Counted from the first letter of the stretch, positions 8,320 through 19,961 are shown. The stretch is DNA of 64,000 nt from Pseudosulfitobacter pseudonitzschiae (GCF_002222635.1 NZ_CP022415.1:3224001-3288000), one strand, 5' to 3'. Notes: a model not told the origin generated them from the letters alone. Program-made: numbers and translations.

Positions 8320-9024
8320 TCAAGCTGATAGCACCTGTGCCAAAAGTATTTGCACAACCTCAATCATCGAAACACGGTTCGGGTTCCGTGCTATCTGCAA
8401 TGCCACGTGGTCGACATCTGCGCAATTTGCCGCAGCAGCCGCGCTGATCGCACCCAGATAAAGCGGCGCAGCGCCCACCGTGCTCTGACTGAAATGTAGC
8501 GCGCTGCGTGAAGAAAAAAGAGGAACGATGACAGGATTTGTCCCATTCAGCCTGTTTTGTGCCGCTTCTGTAAGCGGCAGTAGCACCTGATCATAAACCG
8601 CAACGCTGTCAGCCGTCAGACCGGCGGCGCGCAAATGGCCTACCACATCTCCCCGCGTGTGGGTGCCTGAAAAATGTACCAACCGCCCTTGGGGCTGTGC
8701 TGCTATCAGGGCGGCGACCAAGGTTTCGGCATCTTGCCCGCTGTGCTGTGCCTGCCAGCCTGCTTTTGCGGCAGCGTCTGTGGTGGCGTTACCCACACAA
8801 AACGCACGCCGCCCAAGCGCTTGCGGTGCATGTGCCACACCATGCGCCGAGGTAAAGACAGCGGCGTCGCAATCAGGTGTGTCTACCGTCAGTGGTTCAA
8901 TGCGGATCAGCGGCGATATGACAACCTCGCAGCTTTGCGTCACAGCATCGGGCAGGGCGGCGACAAAGCCATGCGATCCGGCCTCGGGGCGGGTCATCAA
9001 AAGCGTGATCCGGTGCCGTGACAT
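8320..9024 (-). CDS. hemD: Uroporphyrinogen-III synthase
   Basis: Cyclises hydroxymethylbilane to uroporphyrinogen III in haem, chlorophyll and cobalamin synthesis. The product has 234 residues. It starts with the typical [17 protein letters not shown] motif, contains a central [11 protein letters not shown] segment (around residues 57-67) and [18 protein letters not shown] in the second domain, which corresponds to the family RG motif. Sequence similarity in this family is always weak; the context with mic60 and hemY strengthens the call. hemC, often upstream, is not here: the next gene upstream is divergent tsaD. Confidence 0.9.
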   Translation of the reverse strand: MSRHRITLLMTRPEAGSHGFVAALPDAVTQSCEVVISPLIRIEPLTVDTPDCDAAVFTSAHGVAHAPQALGRRAFCVGNATTDAAAKAGWQAQHSGQDAETLVAALIAAQPQGRLVHFSGTHTRGDVVGHLRAAGLTADSVAVYDQVLLPLTEAAQNRLNGTNPVIVPLFSSRSALHFSQSTVGAAPLYLGAISAAAAANCADVDHVALQIARNPNRVSMIEVVQILLAQVLSA

Positions 9025-9096
9025 GCTGTGCTCTGGTTGTTTGAACGATGTCTAGGTGTTACCTCGGAGCGGAACAATGCGCAACGGACACGCATC

Positions 9097-10167
9097 ATGA
9101 ACAACGATCTAACAGTGCTGGGCATCGAAAGCAGTTGCGACGATACGGCCGCGGCTGTGTTGCGGGGGCGGCGCGTGCTGTCTTCGGTGGTGCTGGGGCA
9201 AACCAGCCTGCACGCGGATTTCGGCGGTGTCGTACCCGAGATTGCGGCGCGTGCCCATGCGGAAAAGCTGGACGGCGTGGTGCGGCAGGCGCTGGCTGAA
9301 GCAGGCTCTAACCCAAGTGATATTGACGCAATTGCTGTCACCGCAGGGCCGGGATTGATCGGGGGCGTGGTGTCGGGTGTGATGCTGGCCAAAGGGATGG
9401 CGGCAGCATTGGATGTGCCGCTCTATGGTGTGAACCACCTGGCGGGCCATGCTTTGACGCCGCGCCTGACGGATGCGATTGAATATCCCTATTTACTGCT
9501 GCTGGTGTCGGGCGGGCATTGCCAGTTTCTGTGTGTTTCTGGACCTGACGAATTTCGCCGTCTTGGTGGCACCATCGACGACGCCCCCGGAGAGGCGTTC
9601 GACAAGGTTGCGCGGCTGATCGGCCTGTCACAGCCGGGTGGGCCGTCGATTGAACATGCAGCGACGGGTGGGGATGCCAAACGCTTTGCCCTGCCGCGTC
9701 CTCTGTTGGATCGTGAGGGGTGCGATATGTCGTTCTCGGGTCTTAAAACCGCAACATTGCGCGCGCGTGACAAGGTCATCGCGGAAAAGGGCGGGCTGAC
9801 CGAACAGGATCAGGCTGATCTGTCCGCCGGATTCCAGGCCGCCGTCGCGGATGTCCTGCAAGAGAAATGCAGGCGCGCCTTGGTGGCCAGCGGTCCGGTA
9901 AGGGCACTGTGCGTTGCTGGTGGTGTGGCTGCAAACCAGACTATACGCGCTGCATTAGAGACTGTTTCGAACGCGAACAGCATCCCGTTTATTGCGCCAC
10001 CCTTGGCTTTGTGTACCGATAATGCGGCAATGATTGCTTATGCGGCCATCGAACAGATGCAAACCCGCGAAGCTGACGGAATGGACCTGTCGGCCCGCCC
10101 CAGAATGCCACTGGACACCGCCAGTCAGGCGATGCTGGGCAGCGGCAAAAAAGGGGCCAAAGCATGA
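9097..10167 (+). CDS. tsaD: tRNA N6-threonylcarbamoyladenosine transferase TsaD
   Basis: Transfers threonylcarbamoyl to A37 of ANN-decoding tRNAs. The 356-residue product has the ASKHA-fold start [13 protein letters not shown]. The metal ligands are H114 and H118 in VNHLAGHA, the nucleotide loop is LLVSGGH, and the [13 protein letters not shown] segment and a late CTDNAAMIA aspartate motif are present. The ATG at 9097 fits family length; a 23-residue upstream extension has no family match and lacks a better ribosome site. It heads a tight operon: gpsA overlaps its stop by four bases. Confidence 0.97.
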   Translation: MNNDLTVLGIESSCDDTAAAVLRGRRVLSSVVLGQTSLHADFGGVVPEIAARAHAEKLDGVVRQALAEAGSNPSDIDAIAVTAGPGLIGGVVSGVMLAKGMAAALDVPLYGVNHLAGHALTPRLTDAIEYPYLLLLVSGGHCQFLCVSGPDEFRRLGGTIDDAPGEAFDKVARLIGLSQPGGPSIEHAATGGDAKRFALPRPLLDREGCDMSFSGLKTATLRARDKVIAEKGGLTEQDQADLSAGFQAAVADVLQEKCRRALVASGPVRALCVAGGVAANQTIRAALETVSNANSIPFIAPPLALCTDNAAMIAYAAIEQMQTREADGMDLSARPRMPLDTASQAMLGSGKKGAKA

Positions 10168-11126
10168 GCGTTTCTGTCCTTGGGGCAGGGGCCTTTGGCA
10201 CCGCGCTGGCGATTTCTCTGGCACAGAAGGGTGCCGTGACCCTGTGGGGGCGCAATCCTGATCATGTGGTTGAAATGCAGGCCAACAGAACAAATACCGC
10301 GCGTTTGCCGGGTGTGGATTTGCCTGCATCTATGTCTCTAACAAGCGATATAGCGCAGGCGCTGGCCGCAGATGTGATCCTGCTGGCGGTTCCGATGCAA
10401 CGGCTTGCCGGCTTTCTGACCGACCACATTCCGCAGAGCAGCACCGCCAATCTGGTCGCGTGCTGCAAGGGTTTCGAGGTTTCGACCGGACGTGGCCCTG
10501 TTACGGTGATCCGCGATATGGTGCCACAGGCCACCGCCGCGATCCTGACGGGCCCCAGCTTTGCCGCCGACATTGCGCGTGGGTTGCCAACCGCACTGAC
10601 GCTGGCCTGTGCGGATGATGCGGCGTGTCAGAAGTTGCAACAGGCTCTAACAACGCAAAACCTGCGTCTTTACCGTACAACGGACACTCAGGGTGCCGAA
10701 CTGGGCGGCGCGCTGAAGAACGTCATCGCCATCGCCTGCGGGGTCGCCATTGGCGCGGGACTGGGCCAAAGCGCGCGCGCTGCATTGATGACGCGGGGGT
10801 TCTCCGAGATGACCCGCCTTGCGCGACACCTTGGGGCCGAAACCGCAACGCTCGCAGGGCTGTCCGGTTTTGGCGATCTGGTGCTGACCTGCACGTCAGA
10901 GCAGTCGCGCAATTACCGGCTGGGTCTGTCGCTGGGCGTCGGAAACAGCTTTGATCCCTCGACCACGGTAGAGGGCGTCGCCACGGCCCGCGCGATTGTG
11001 CAGATGACGCAAGCCAGCGGAGTTGATATGCCGATTACACACACAGTTGCCCGCCTGCTGGACGGCGAGGCCGACGTGCCCACATCTATGGCGGCCCTGT
11101 TGTCGCGCCCACTGAAGGAAGAATGA
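10164..11126 (+). CDS. gpsA: NAD(P)-dependent glycerol-3-phosphate dehydrogenase
   Basis: Reduces dihydroxyacetone phosphate to sn-glycerol 3-phosphate for phospholipid synthesis. The 320-residue product starts with the dinucleotide-binding loop [10 protein letters not shown] (residues 6-15). It contains the family motif [16 protein letters not shown] with the catalytic Lys near 174, and GFGDLVLTC further on. The start ATGA overlaps the tsaD stop, and the gene is followed after one base by a YciI-like gene. Confidence 0.97.
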   Translation: MSVSVLGAGAFGTALAISLAQKGAVTLWGRNPDHVVEMQANRTNTARLPGVDLPASMSLTSDIAQALAADVILLAVPMQRLAGFLTDHIPQSSTANLVACCKGFEVSTGRGPVTVIRDMVPQATAAILTGPSFAADIARGLPTALTLACADDAACQKLQQALTTQNLRLYRTTDTQGAELGGALKNVIAIACGVAIGAGLGQSARAALMTRGFSEMTRLARHLGAETATLAGLSGFGDLVLTCTSEQSRNYRLGLSLGVGNSFDPSTTVEGVATARAIVQMTQASGVDMPITHTVARLLDGEADVPTSMAALLSRPLKEE

Positions 11127-11127
11127 C

Positions 11128-11400
11128 ATGCTGATCGCATTGATTGCCACAGACCGAGAGGGCGCGCTGGACGTGCGCAAGGCCAATCGGGACAACCACT
11201 TGGCTTATATTGAAAAAACTGGCGTTGTGGCTCAGGCTGGCCCGTTGCTGGATGGCAGTGGTCAGATGGCTGGATCGCTGGTGATCTTGTCGGTGGACAG
11301 CATGGCAGACGCGCAATTGTGGGCCGACAACGACCCCTATGCGCTGGCCGGTTTGTTTGCCGACGTCAAACTGATCGAATGGAAAAAGGTTATTGGCTGA
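11128..11400 (+). CDS. YciI-like family protein
   Basis: A 90-residue protein of the YciI/YCII fold, small ferredoxin-like dimeric enzymes or binding proteins of mostly unknown substrate. Visible features are the N-terminal LIALIATDREGAL strand-turn, the HLAYIEKTGVVAQAGPLLD segment carrying the typical His and Gly, and the DPYALAGLF motif near the C-terminus. It begins one base after gpsA and its stop shares one base with the next start, so it belongs to the tsaD-gpsA operon. Confidence 0.85.
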   Translation: MLIALIATDREGALDVRKANRDNHLAYIEKTGVVAQAGPLLDGSGQMAGSLVILSVDSMADAQLWADNDPYALAGLFADVKLIEWKKVIG

Positions 11401-11819
11401 TGGCATATTGGCTGTTTAAATCGGAACCGTCCACCTGGGGCTGGGATGACCAACTGGCCAAGGCCGACGCGGGCGAGGAATGGGACGGCGTGCGCAACTA
11501 TCAGGCACGCAATTTCATGCGCGAAATGAAACTGGGCGATCGGGGTTTTTTTTATCATTCTCTAAAGGAAAAAGCCGTGGTTGGCGTGGTCGAGGTGATC
11601 GCCGTGGCGCACCCTGACAGCAGCACCGACGATGACCGGTGGGAATGTGTGGACATCAAGGCGGTCAAATCCGTTAAAACACCTGTAACGCTGGACATGA
11701 TCAAGGCTGATGGCCGTCTGGACGATATGGTTCTGGTGCGTAATTCGCGTCTGTCGGTGCAGCCGGTCACAGATGTGGAATGGCAGATTGTTTGCGGTTT
11801 GGCGGGGATTGATCCCTGA
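11400..11819 (+). CDS. EVE domain-containing protein
   Basis: A 139-residue single-domain EVE protein, a PUA-like fold expected to recognise modified bases in DNA or RNA. It starts MAYWLFKSEPSTWGWDDQ and contains WDGVRNYQARNFMREMKLGDRGFFYHS, both hallmark EVE segments, followed by GVVEV and a late LVRNSRLSVQPV. The start is the ATG inside TGATG that overlaps the yciI stop. It is coupled to a t6A tRNA-modification operon, which makes an RNA or DNA modification-linked role attractive but unproved. Confidence 0.92.
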   Translation: MAYWLFKSEPSTWGWDDQLAKADAGEEWDGVRNYQARNFMREMKLGDRGFFYHSLKEKAVVGVVEVIAVAHPDSSTDDDRWECVDIKAVKSVKTPVTLDMIKADGRLDDMVLVRNSRLSVQPVTDVEWQIVCGLAGIDP

Positions 11820-11843
11820 CACCGGACCGGGACCAAACGAATA

Positions 11844-11864
11844 AGGCCCGCGTAATGCGGGCCT
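11844..11864 (-). terminator. Terminator hairpin between convergent EVE and DUF2853 genes
   Basis: Perfect 8-bp stem AGGCCCGC (11844-11851) / GCGGGCCT (11857-11864) with a 5-base loop. On the minus strand it is followed by TATTCGTTT, so it best serves the leftward DUF2853 gene; it may also stop the rightward operon. Confidence 0.65.
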
Positions 11865-11888
11865 GAAACCGTCTTTGACAAAGGGAAA

Positions 11889-12230
11889 TCAGCCGTAAAC
11901 GCTGTCTTTCCCAAAGTGTTTGGTTAGCATATAGTAAACCACCGCGCGGTATTTGTTACGCTCGGATTTGCCATAGGTTTCGATCACGCTGTTGATCGCT
12001 TCCATCAGTTGGGGGCCATCGGCCAAGCCCAGCTTTTTAATCAGAAAGTTTTCTTTGACTGTCTCCAGTTCGGATGGCTGCGTGCCTGCCACAGTGGACG
12101 CATCAGCGTTATAGATCGCGGGCCCGCAGCCGATAGTGACCTTGGTCAAAAGGTCCATGTCTGGCGTCATGCCACATTTGTTCTTCAGATCATCCGCGTA
12201 CTGCGCGATCAGGTCGTCACGTTTTCCCAT
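11889..12230 (-). CDS. DUF2853 family protein
   Basis: A 113-residue small cytoplasmic protein whose sequence (MGKRDDLIAQYADDLKNKCG, ASTVAGTQPSELETVKENF, KYRAVVYYMLTKHF) matches the DUF2853 family as I remember it. Predicted all-helical with no membrane segment. Function is unknown. It is a single gene with GGAGACTG before the start and a terminator after it. Confidence 0.75.
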   Translation of the reverse strand: MGKRDDLIAQYADDLKNKCGMTPDMDLLTKVTIGCGPAIYNADASTVAGTQPSELETVKENFLIKKLGLADGPQLMEAINSVIETYGKSERNKYRAVVYYMLTKHFGKDSVYG

Positions 12231-12532
12231 AGTCAGTCTCCTACCTTGGTATTGGCCGCAAAACCGGCCTTGGATAAAAGTCTAAGGGCTATCCGTGCCG
12301 CAAAAAAGGAAAAATTTTCACAAAGTTCCCCCTCTGCGCGCGCATACAGACCCAATTCCAAGTGTGCTTACCGTTAAAGCTGACTGTTTGGCGTGCATAA
12401 GGCACAACTGCGCCCCGCCGTGTCACCAAGGCGGACTGCACATGCCGCAGGGTGTCAAAAGTTCCGCGATACCCGAACCGAATACAGACAATCGGGCGCG
12501 TGCCATGCTGCGCCAGCACGCCCCCTGATTGA
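12231..12532. other. Intergenic region without a supported gene
   Basis: This gap of about 300 bases lies between the DUF2853 start and the gyrB stop. It contains a GC hairpin GGCCG-N6-CGGCC near 12252-12267 and the probable gyrB terminator near 12494-12524. A 76-codon leftward reading frame (12289-12519) exists but has no signal, family resemblance or good ribosome site. Confidence 0.5.
12494..12524 (-). terminator. gyrB: Possible gyrB terminator hairpin
   Basis: Imperfect stem GGGCG(CG)TGC / GCACGCCC around a 12-base loop, 8 bases downstream of the gyrB stop. The downstream minus strand has only a weak T-rich stretch, so efficiency is uncertain. Confidence 0.4.
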
Positions 12533-14956
<2,424 letters not shown>

Positions 14957-14977
14957 TCACCCTATATTTTTTGTTAT

Positions 14978-15006
14978 TTTATACTGTTTTTGCAGGGGGA
15001 TGTCAC
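14978..15006 (-). promoter_or_regulatory. gyrB: Sigma-70-type promoter of gyrB
   Basis: Reading the minus strand, GTGACA (15006-15001) and TATAAA (14983-14978) are separated by exactly 17 bases. Each matches the sigma-70 consensus at five of six positions. The -10 element is 28 bases before the gyrB ATG, in an AT-rich stretch that stands out from its surroundings. Confidence 0.7.
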
Positions 15007-15028
15007 GCAATCGAGACAAGTTTCTGAC

Positions 15029-15649
15029 CTAGACAAAGGGCAGGGCCAACCCCACCAGAATCAGCAGCGCACCGGCCCCGATATTGATTCGCCGCAGGGC
15101 GCCCGAGGTGGTGATAAACGTCCGCACACGCCCGACAAAAGCAGCCATCGTCAGATTGCCGACAAGCGGGATCAGAACCGATGCACCGACGATCAAAAGC
15201 ACGTCGACCCACGTCACCGCGCGCAGATCGAAAAAGCCGGGCAAGACGCCCATGTAGAACAACACCGCCTTTGGGTTGCCCAGAATCGCAAGGATACCGG
15301 CCAGAAATCCGGCCATCATGCCGGGGCGGGTCAGGCGGCTGTCAGCGCTGATGGCAGCATCGGCATGGCGGATCAGCATGGCCCCCATGACGACGAACAC
15401 GCCGCAGGCAATCCACCGCAGCACCAGCATAAAAGTGTCGAACACCGACAATATCCAAGAGATGCCCAGAATCGCGACCAACGGCCAGACGATATCGCCA
15501 ATCGCTACGCCAAGCGCTAGCGGCCAAGCAGCGCTAAACCCGCCTGACAGGCCGCGTGCCATTAACGCCAGCCACACCGGACCCGGCGTCAGGAACAGGA
15601 TCAACAGCGCGCTGCAATACAGCAACAGGTCGGACCACTGAAGCGTCAT
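15029..15649 (-). CDS. LysE/RhtB family amino-acid exporter
   Basis: A 206-residue membrane protein with about six hydrophobic helices. It has the family hallmark FLTPGPVWLALMARGLSGG near the N-terminus and an ILGNPKAVLFYMGVLPGF segment near residues 120-137. Such proteins export amino acids or related metabolites; the substrate cannot be read from sequence. Its ATG overlaps the recF stop by four bases (ATGA), so it is translationally coupled to recF inside the replication cluster, an unusual place for an exporter. Confidence 0.9.
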   Translation of the reverse strand: MTLQWSDLLLYCSALLILFLTPGPVWLALMARGLSGGFSAAWPLALGVAIGDIVWPLVAILGISWILSVFDTFMLVLRWIACGVFVVMGAMLIRHADAAISADSRLTRPGMMAGFLAGILAILGNPKAVLFYMGVLPGFFDLRAVTWVDVLLIVGASVLIPLVGNLTMAAFVGRVRTFITTSGALRRINIGAGALLILVGLALPFV

Positions 15650-16749
15650 GTCACTGCCTCTACATGCGAAGCGCCATCCGCTTCGGTCACATTCAAATAC
15701 TGCGCCCGCGCGCCCAGCGCATCAAACAGATTGCGGTCTGTGCCTGTCATCCAAGCCTGCGCACCCAGCGCCACGATTTCGTCATACAGCGCCGCGCGCC
15801 GGTCCGCGTCCAGATGGGCTGCAACCTCGTCCAGCAGCAACAGCGGTGGTGCGCCAAAGCTTTGTGCCAATGCCCGCGCATTCGCAAGGATCAGTGACAC
15901 CAGCAGCGCCTTTTGCTCGCCGGTGGAGCAATCTCGGGCAGGCACGTCCTTGGCGGCATAGGTACCGATCAGATCGGCACGGTGCGGCCCGATCAGCGTG
16001 CGCCCTGCCGCCAGATCGCGTTTGCGACCCTCGGCCAATGCTGTGCGCAAATCGGCCTGGGTCGTGGGCAGGGGGACATCGGCGTGGGTCAACTCCAGAT
16101 CTGCCGTGGGAAAGGCCGTCTGCGCGTCCTGCTGGGCGCTGTGCAGCTCGGACAAGGTCGTCAACCGGTTGGCGTGGATCGCCGCACCGGCCTGCGCCAT
16201 CTGTGCCTCAAGTGCGCCGTACCACGCAGGATCGCGCACCATGTCTTTCAGCAGCCGGTTGCGTTCCCGCATCGCCTTTTCATAGGACAGCGACAGCTCC
16301 GCATGACCGGGCTCAAAACTCAGCGTCATCCGGTCCAGAAACCGCCGCCGCCCTTCCGCACCTTCGATCCACAGCCGGTCCATCGCTGGGATCAGCCACA
16401 GCACCCGTGCTACCCGCCCCAGCGCCACCTGAGCTGCCGCCTTGCCGTCAATCCGCACCTGCCGCGCGGCGCCTGCCTCTGATGTGATGTCAATCTCGTG
16501 AACCTGCCGCAGCGATGTCAGTACGCCAGAGATCTTCCAACCCAGCGCCTCCGGCCGTCGCGTCATATCCTCGGCGCTTGACCTGCGCAAACCGCGACCG
16601 GGCGAAAACAATGACACCGCTTCCAGAATGTTGGTCTTGCCTGCACCATTGGGTCCAAAGATCGCAACCGGGCGCGGGTCCACCGAAATTCGCGCCATGC
16701 GGTGCGACCTGAAATGGGAAACGGTCAATGCAGAAAGGGACAGCGTCAC
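15646..16749 (-). CDS. recF: DNA replication and repair protein RecF
   Basis: SMC-like ATPase that helps load RecA at gaps. The product has 367 residues. Walker A is GPNGAGKTN (about residues 32-40), the signature region is DCSTGEQKALLVSL near residue 290, and Walker B is LLLLDEVAAHLD shortly after. The GTG at 16749 is chosen because it gives the usual MTLSLSALTVSHFRSH start and has AAAGGGA upstream; the longer frame to 16854 would run into dnaN. The GTG sits in the loop of an 11-bp hairpin. Confidence 0.96.
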   Translation of the reverse strand: MTLSLSALTVSHFRSHRMARISVDPRPVAIFGPNGAGKTNILEAVSLFSPGRGLRRSSAEDMTRRPEALGWKISGVLTSLRQVHEIDITSEAGAARQVRIDGKAAAQVALGRVARVLWLIPAMDRLWIEGAEGRRRFLDRMTLSFEPGHAELSLSYEKAMRERNRLLKDMVRDPAWYGALEAQMAQAGAAIHANRLTTLSELHSAQQDAQTAFPTADLELTHADVPLPTTQADLRTALAEGRKRDLAAGRTLIGPHRADLIGTYAAKDVPARDCSTGEQKALLVSLILANARALAQSFGAPPLLLLDEVAAHLDADRRAALYDEIVALGAQAWMTGTDRNLFDALGARAQYLNVTEADGASHVEAVT

Positions 16750-16762
16750 AACTGTCCCTTTC
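16733..16762 (-). promoter_or_regulatory. recF: Hairpin enclosing the recF start codon and Shine-Dalgarno
   Basis: An 11-bp perfect stem GAAAGGGACAG (16733-16743) / CTGTCCCTTTC (16752-16762) has an 8-base loop. In the minus-strand RNA, the 5' arm carries the AAAGGGA ribosome site and the loop carries the GTG start (16749-16747). Folding would hide the site between dnaN and recF. It could also act as a partial terminator after dnaN. Confidence 0.6.
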
Positions 16763-16801
16763 TTTTGGCCTGAAATATCCCCGCCGGAGGCAAGAAAACT
16801 C

Positions 16802-17920
16802 TTAAACGCGCATCGGCATGACGACATAGACAGCCGACATGTCATTGCCTTCACGCATCAACGTCGGGTCGCCTGACGAGTTGAACATGAACACAGCGTT
16901 TTCGCGGTCCACCTGGCTGGCGATCTCCAGCAGGTATTTGGCGTTAAAGCCGATTTCCAGCCGCTCGTCATTGTACGACACCGCCAATTCCTCTTCGGCG
17001 GCACCGCTGTCGGGGGCGTTCACCGACAGGATCAAACGATCTTCGTCCAGTTGCAGTTTTACCGCGCGCGAGCGTTCTGATGACACGGTCGCAACGCGGT
17101 CTACAGCGCGGGCAAAGTCGCTGGCGTCTACTTCCAGCTTGCGGGTGTTGCCCTGCGGAATAACGCGGGTGTAATCAGGGAATGTGCCGTCGATCACCTT
17201 CGACGTCAGCGTGATTTCCGGCGTGGCAAAGCGCACTTTGGTTTCTGACACCGACACGGCAATCTTCATCTCGTCATCATCCAGAAGCTTGCGCAACTCG
17301 CCTACGGTTTTACGTGGAACAATGACGCCGGGCATATCTTCGGCCCCTGCGGGCAGATCGGTGTCGATCCGCGCCAGACGGTGGCCATCTGTCGCGACAC
17401 AGCGCAGCACCTTGCCGTCTTCGCCGGTGGACACGTGCATGTAGACACCGTTCAGATAGTACCGGGTTTCTTCAGTCGAAATGGCGAATTTGGATTTGTC
17501 GAAAAGGCGGCGCAGCTTGGCCGCCTCGATCGAGAAGTTCGACGCATATTCCGACGAGGCCATGACTGGAAAGTCTTCCTTGGGCAGCGTCGCCAGCGAA
17601 AAGTTCGACCGGCCCGCTTCCACTGTCAGACGACCGGCGGCGGCGTCGGCGGTCAGGGTGACCAACGCACCATCGGGCAGTTTGCGCACGATTTCATGCA
17701 GCGTGGTGGCGGACACGGTGGTGGCACCCGCGCGTTCGACCTGTGCTGGGGCCTTGTCCACCACTTCGATATCCAGATCGGTGGCGCGGAACATCACGTC
17801 AGATCCTTCGGCCTCGATCAACACGTTGGCGAGGATCGGGATCGTGTTGCGGCGTTCGACCACAGACTGGGCCTGGCTCACGGCTTTGAGCAACGCGGCC
17901 CGTTCAATACTGATTTTCAT
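16802..17920 (-). CDS. dnaN: DNA polymerase III subunit beta (sliding clamp)
   Basis: Processivity clamp of the replicative polymerase. The 372-residue product matches the usual three-domain length. It starts MKISIERAALLKAVSQAQSVVERRNTIPILANVL, contains the repeated clamp segments (RYYLNGVYMH, DGHRLAR), and ends with the conserved VYVVMPMRV clamp C-terminus. The start has GGAGAGGGA upstream. It lies between dnaA and recF in the classical order. Confidence 0.98.
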   Translation of the reverse strand: MKISIERAALLKAVSQAQSVVERRNTIPILANVLIEAEGSDVMFRATDLDIEVVDKAPAQVERAGATTVSATTLHEIVRKLPDGALVTLTADAAAGRLTVEAGRSNFSLATLPKEDFPVMASSEYASNFSIEAAKLRRLFDKSKFAISTEETRYYLNGVYMHVSTGEDGKVLRCVATDGHRLARIDTDLPAGAEDMPGVIVPRKTVGELRKLLDDDEMKIAVSVSETKVRFATPEITLTSKVIDGTFPDYTRVIPQGNTRKLEVDASDFARAVDRVATVSSERSRAVKLQLDEDRLILSVNAPDSGAAEEELAVSYNDERLEIGFNAKYLLEIASQVDRENAVFMFNSSGDPTLMREGNDMSAVYVVMPMRV

Positions 17921-18057
17921 CTGTCCCTCTCCAATCGGACCACCGGGACGGGCAAACTACCCTATACCGGCACATTCTCAAGCTTTTTGTTTGTTGTCGG
18001 CTGGATTGCAGGAAGGGTCAAGCGTGGCAGGTGGATTGCATCCGTTCCAAACACAAA

Positions 18058-18078
18058 CGGCACCCGAAAAGGGTGCCG
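18058..18078 (-). terminator. dnaA: Rho-independent terminator after dnaA
   Basis: Perfect 8-bp stem CGGCACCC (18058-18065) / GGGTGCCG (18071-18078) with a 5-base loop. On the minus strand it continues into TTTGTGTTTGG. It is 21 bases past the dnaA stop. Confidence 0.75.
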
Positions 18079-18099
18079 TGTTGTACAGGTGACGCAGGT

Positions 18100-19455
18100 T
18101 TACGCTTCGAGCGCGCGGCGCAGCAGTTCAAGATCTTCAGCGATTTGCCCGTCCTGCACTTTCAGCTCTTCGATACGGCGCACGCCGTGCATGACGGTGG
18201 TGTGGTCGCGACCCCCGAACCGGCGGCCAATCTCGGGCAATGACCGGCTGGTCATATGTTTGGACAGATACATGGCCACCTGACGCGGCCGCGCATAGCT
18301 GCGCAGACGTTTGGGGCCGATCATATCCGACAGACGGATGTTGTAGTGTTCGGAAACACGGCGCTGGATTTCTTCGATGGTGATCTTGCGCTCGGACGCG
18401 CGCAGCACGTCGGCCAGACAGTCTTGGGTCAGATCCATGTCGATTTCGCGGCCCACAAGCGAGGCAAAGGCGAACAGACGGGTCAGCGCACCCTCGAGAA
18501 CACGCACATTGGTCGAAATGCGGTGGGCAAGAAATTCCAGCACGCCGGGGGCTATGGTCAGACCGGGATAGTTGCGGCCCTGTTGTTCGACCTTGCTTTG
18601 CAGGATGCCCAAGCGCAGTTCGTAGTCTGTGGGGTGCAGGTCGACGACCAGACCACATTGCAGACGCGATTTGACGCGATCCTCAAGATCCTTGATTTCG
18701 CCGGGGGCGCGGTCAGCCGAGATGATGATCTGGCGGTTCTGGTCTACCAGTGCATTAAAGGTGTGAAAAAACTCTTCCTGCGTCGAATCCTTGCCAGCGA
18801 TGAATTGAACATCATCCACCATCAACACATCGACATTGCGAAAGATTTCTTTGAAATCCATCATCTTGCGATCACGCAGCGCCTGAACAAACCGGTACAT
18901 GAACTGTTCGGCGGACAAGTACAGCACAGACAGATCGGGGCGTGTTTGTTGCAGTTCCCATGCGATCGCGTGCATCAGGTGTGTTTTGCCCAGACCCACG
19001 CCGCCATACAGAAACAGCGGGTTGAACGTAACAGGGCCACCTTCGGCCACGCGTTTGGCGGCGGCATGGGCCAGTTCGTTGGGCTTGCCCACGACAAAGC
19101 TGTCAAAGGTGAAACGACGGTCCAGTGGTGCTGTGTTCAGCGCCGAGGAAGGTGCGACCTTGGCTGGGGCGGCGGCAGGCTTGGCAGGCGTTGAACGTGG
19201 TTTTTCGGACATATTGGCAGCGACGGTAAAGTTTAGCCGGTTTACGCTGGCATTCTCATGGCGCAGTTCGTGCAAAATCAGATCTGCAAAGTTCTGGCTG
19301 ACATAATTGCCCATGAAGTTGGTCGGCACGTTGAATGTGGCAATGCCATCTTCAAGTTGCTGGAATTCCAGCGGCTCGATCCAAGTTGTGAAATTGTTCT
19401 GTCCCACGGTTTTGAGCAGCCGTTGTCTCAGCTGTCCCCATTTTTCTTGTGTCAT
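18100..19455 (-). CDS. dnaA: Chromosomal replication initiator protein DnaA
   Basis: AAA+ initiator that opens the origin. The 451-residue product has domain I at about 1-85, an Ala/Pro linker at about 88-110, Walker A GGVGLGKTH at 151-159, and Walker B VLMVDDVQFI. The C-terminal DnaA-box-binding signature GRDHTTVMHGVRRIEEL is present. The ATG at 19455 gives the familiar MTQEKWGQLRQRLLKTVG start; the 24-residue upstream extension is not family-like. It has its own terminator, so dnaN has a separate promoter in the 179-base gap. I see no clear DnaA box (TTATCCACA type) nearby. Confidence 0.98.
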   Translation of the reverse strand: MTQEKWGQLRQRLLKTVGQNNFTTWIEPLEFQQLEDGIATFNVPTNFMGNYVSQNFADLILHELRHENASVNRLNFTVAANMSEKPRSTPAKPAAAPAKVAPSSALNTAPLDRRFTFDSFVVGKPNELAHAAAKRVAEGGPVTFNPLFLYGGVGLGKTHLMHAIAWELQQTRPDLSVLYLSAEQFMYRFVQALRDRKMMDFKEIFRNVDVLMVDDVQFIAGKDSTQEEFFHTFNALVDQNRQIIISADRAPGEIKDLEDRVKSRLQCGLVVDLHPTDYELRLGILQSKVEQQGRNYPGLTIAPGVLEFLAHRISTNVRVLEGALTRLFAFASLVGREIDMDLTQDCLADVLRASERKITIEEIQRRVSEHYNIRLSDMIGPKRLRSYARPRQVAMYLSKHMTSRSLPEIGRRFGGRDHTTVMHGVRRIEELKVQDGQIAEDLELLRRALEA

Positions 19456-19961
19456 TCTTTTATTCCCCAAGCCTTTCCGCTGTCCCCACCAAGCGCAATA
19501 TGCACTCGGCCGCCTAATACTTCCCACGACACGCTCACATCATTCCGTGTCCCGACGGAAACAGATGCGACTTGCGTCGTCTTCGATCAGAAAACAGACT
19601 ACGTCCGTGGGTGCCACGTAGGACCCCCAGAACGACGTGCGTCATTCCAAATATTGATGCGACAGGTGGCGCCAAAAAATCGGCATTCCACAGACACCAT
19701 TCAGTCTTTGTCCAACTGTCCGGCCGGCAAACAAACCCTTTATAGTGCGGCAGCACGCGGGTCTGAGTGTCCTGTCCCCCCAGGCGAAGTGAATCGCTGG
19801 AACCTTGGTAGCAACTTCGTCAGCGACGCGGCAACAGAACTTAAATGTTGACTCGGGCTTTTGTGAAAAAGAATCTACGGGCCTTATTTTGAAGGCTCAA
19901 AAAACAAACGGCACCGCCTGAGCGATGCCGTTGCAAAACCGTCATAATTTTGTGTCTTGGC
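19456..19961. other. dnaA-rpsT intergenic region (about 500 bases, no gene)
   Basis: This is the longest gene-free stretch of the window. It must hold the dnaA promoter and the rpsT terminator. Three GANTC sites (19791, 19850, 19871), the CcrM methylation target in Alphaproteobacteria, fall within 85 bases. I found no DnaA boxes, CtrA half-site pairs or AT-rich unwinding element, so I do not call it an origin. Confidence 0.5.
19894..19932 (-). terminator. rpsT: Rho-independent terminator after rpsT
   Basis: Stem AACGGCA (19907-19913) / TGCCGTT (19926-19932), with an additional CGC/GCG inner pairing, runs on the minus strand into TTTGTTTTTTGAG (19906-19894). It is 29 bases past the rpsT stop. 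Confidence 0.85.

Noticed and set aside
12289-12519. Leftward 76-codon reading frame in the gap before gyrB
   Set aside because: No family resemblance, poor ribosome site, odd amino-acid composition, and the region shows terminator hairpins instead of coding character.
19456-19961. Chromosomal origin (oriC) between dnaA and rpsT
   Set aside because: The gap is long enough and next to dnaA, but I see no DnaA-box cluster or AT-rich unwinding stretch. In several Alphaproteobacteria the origin is elsewhere.
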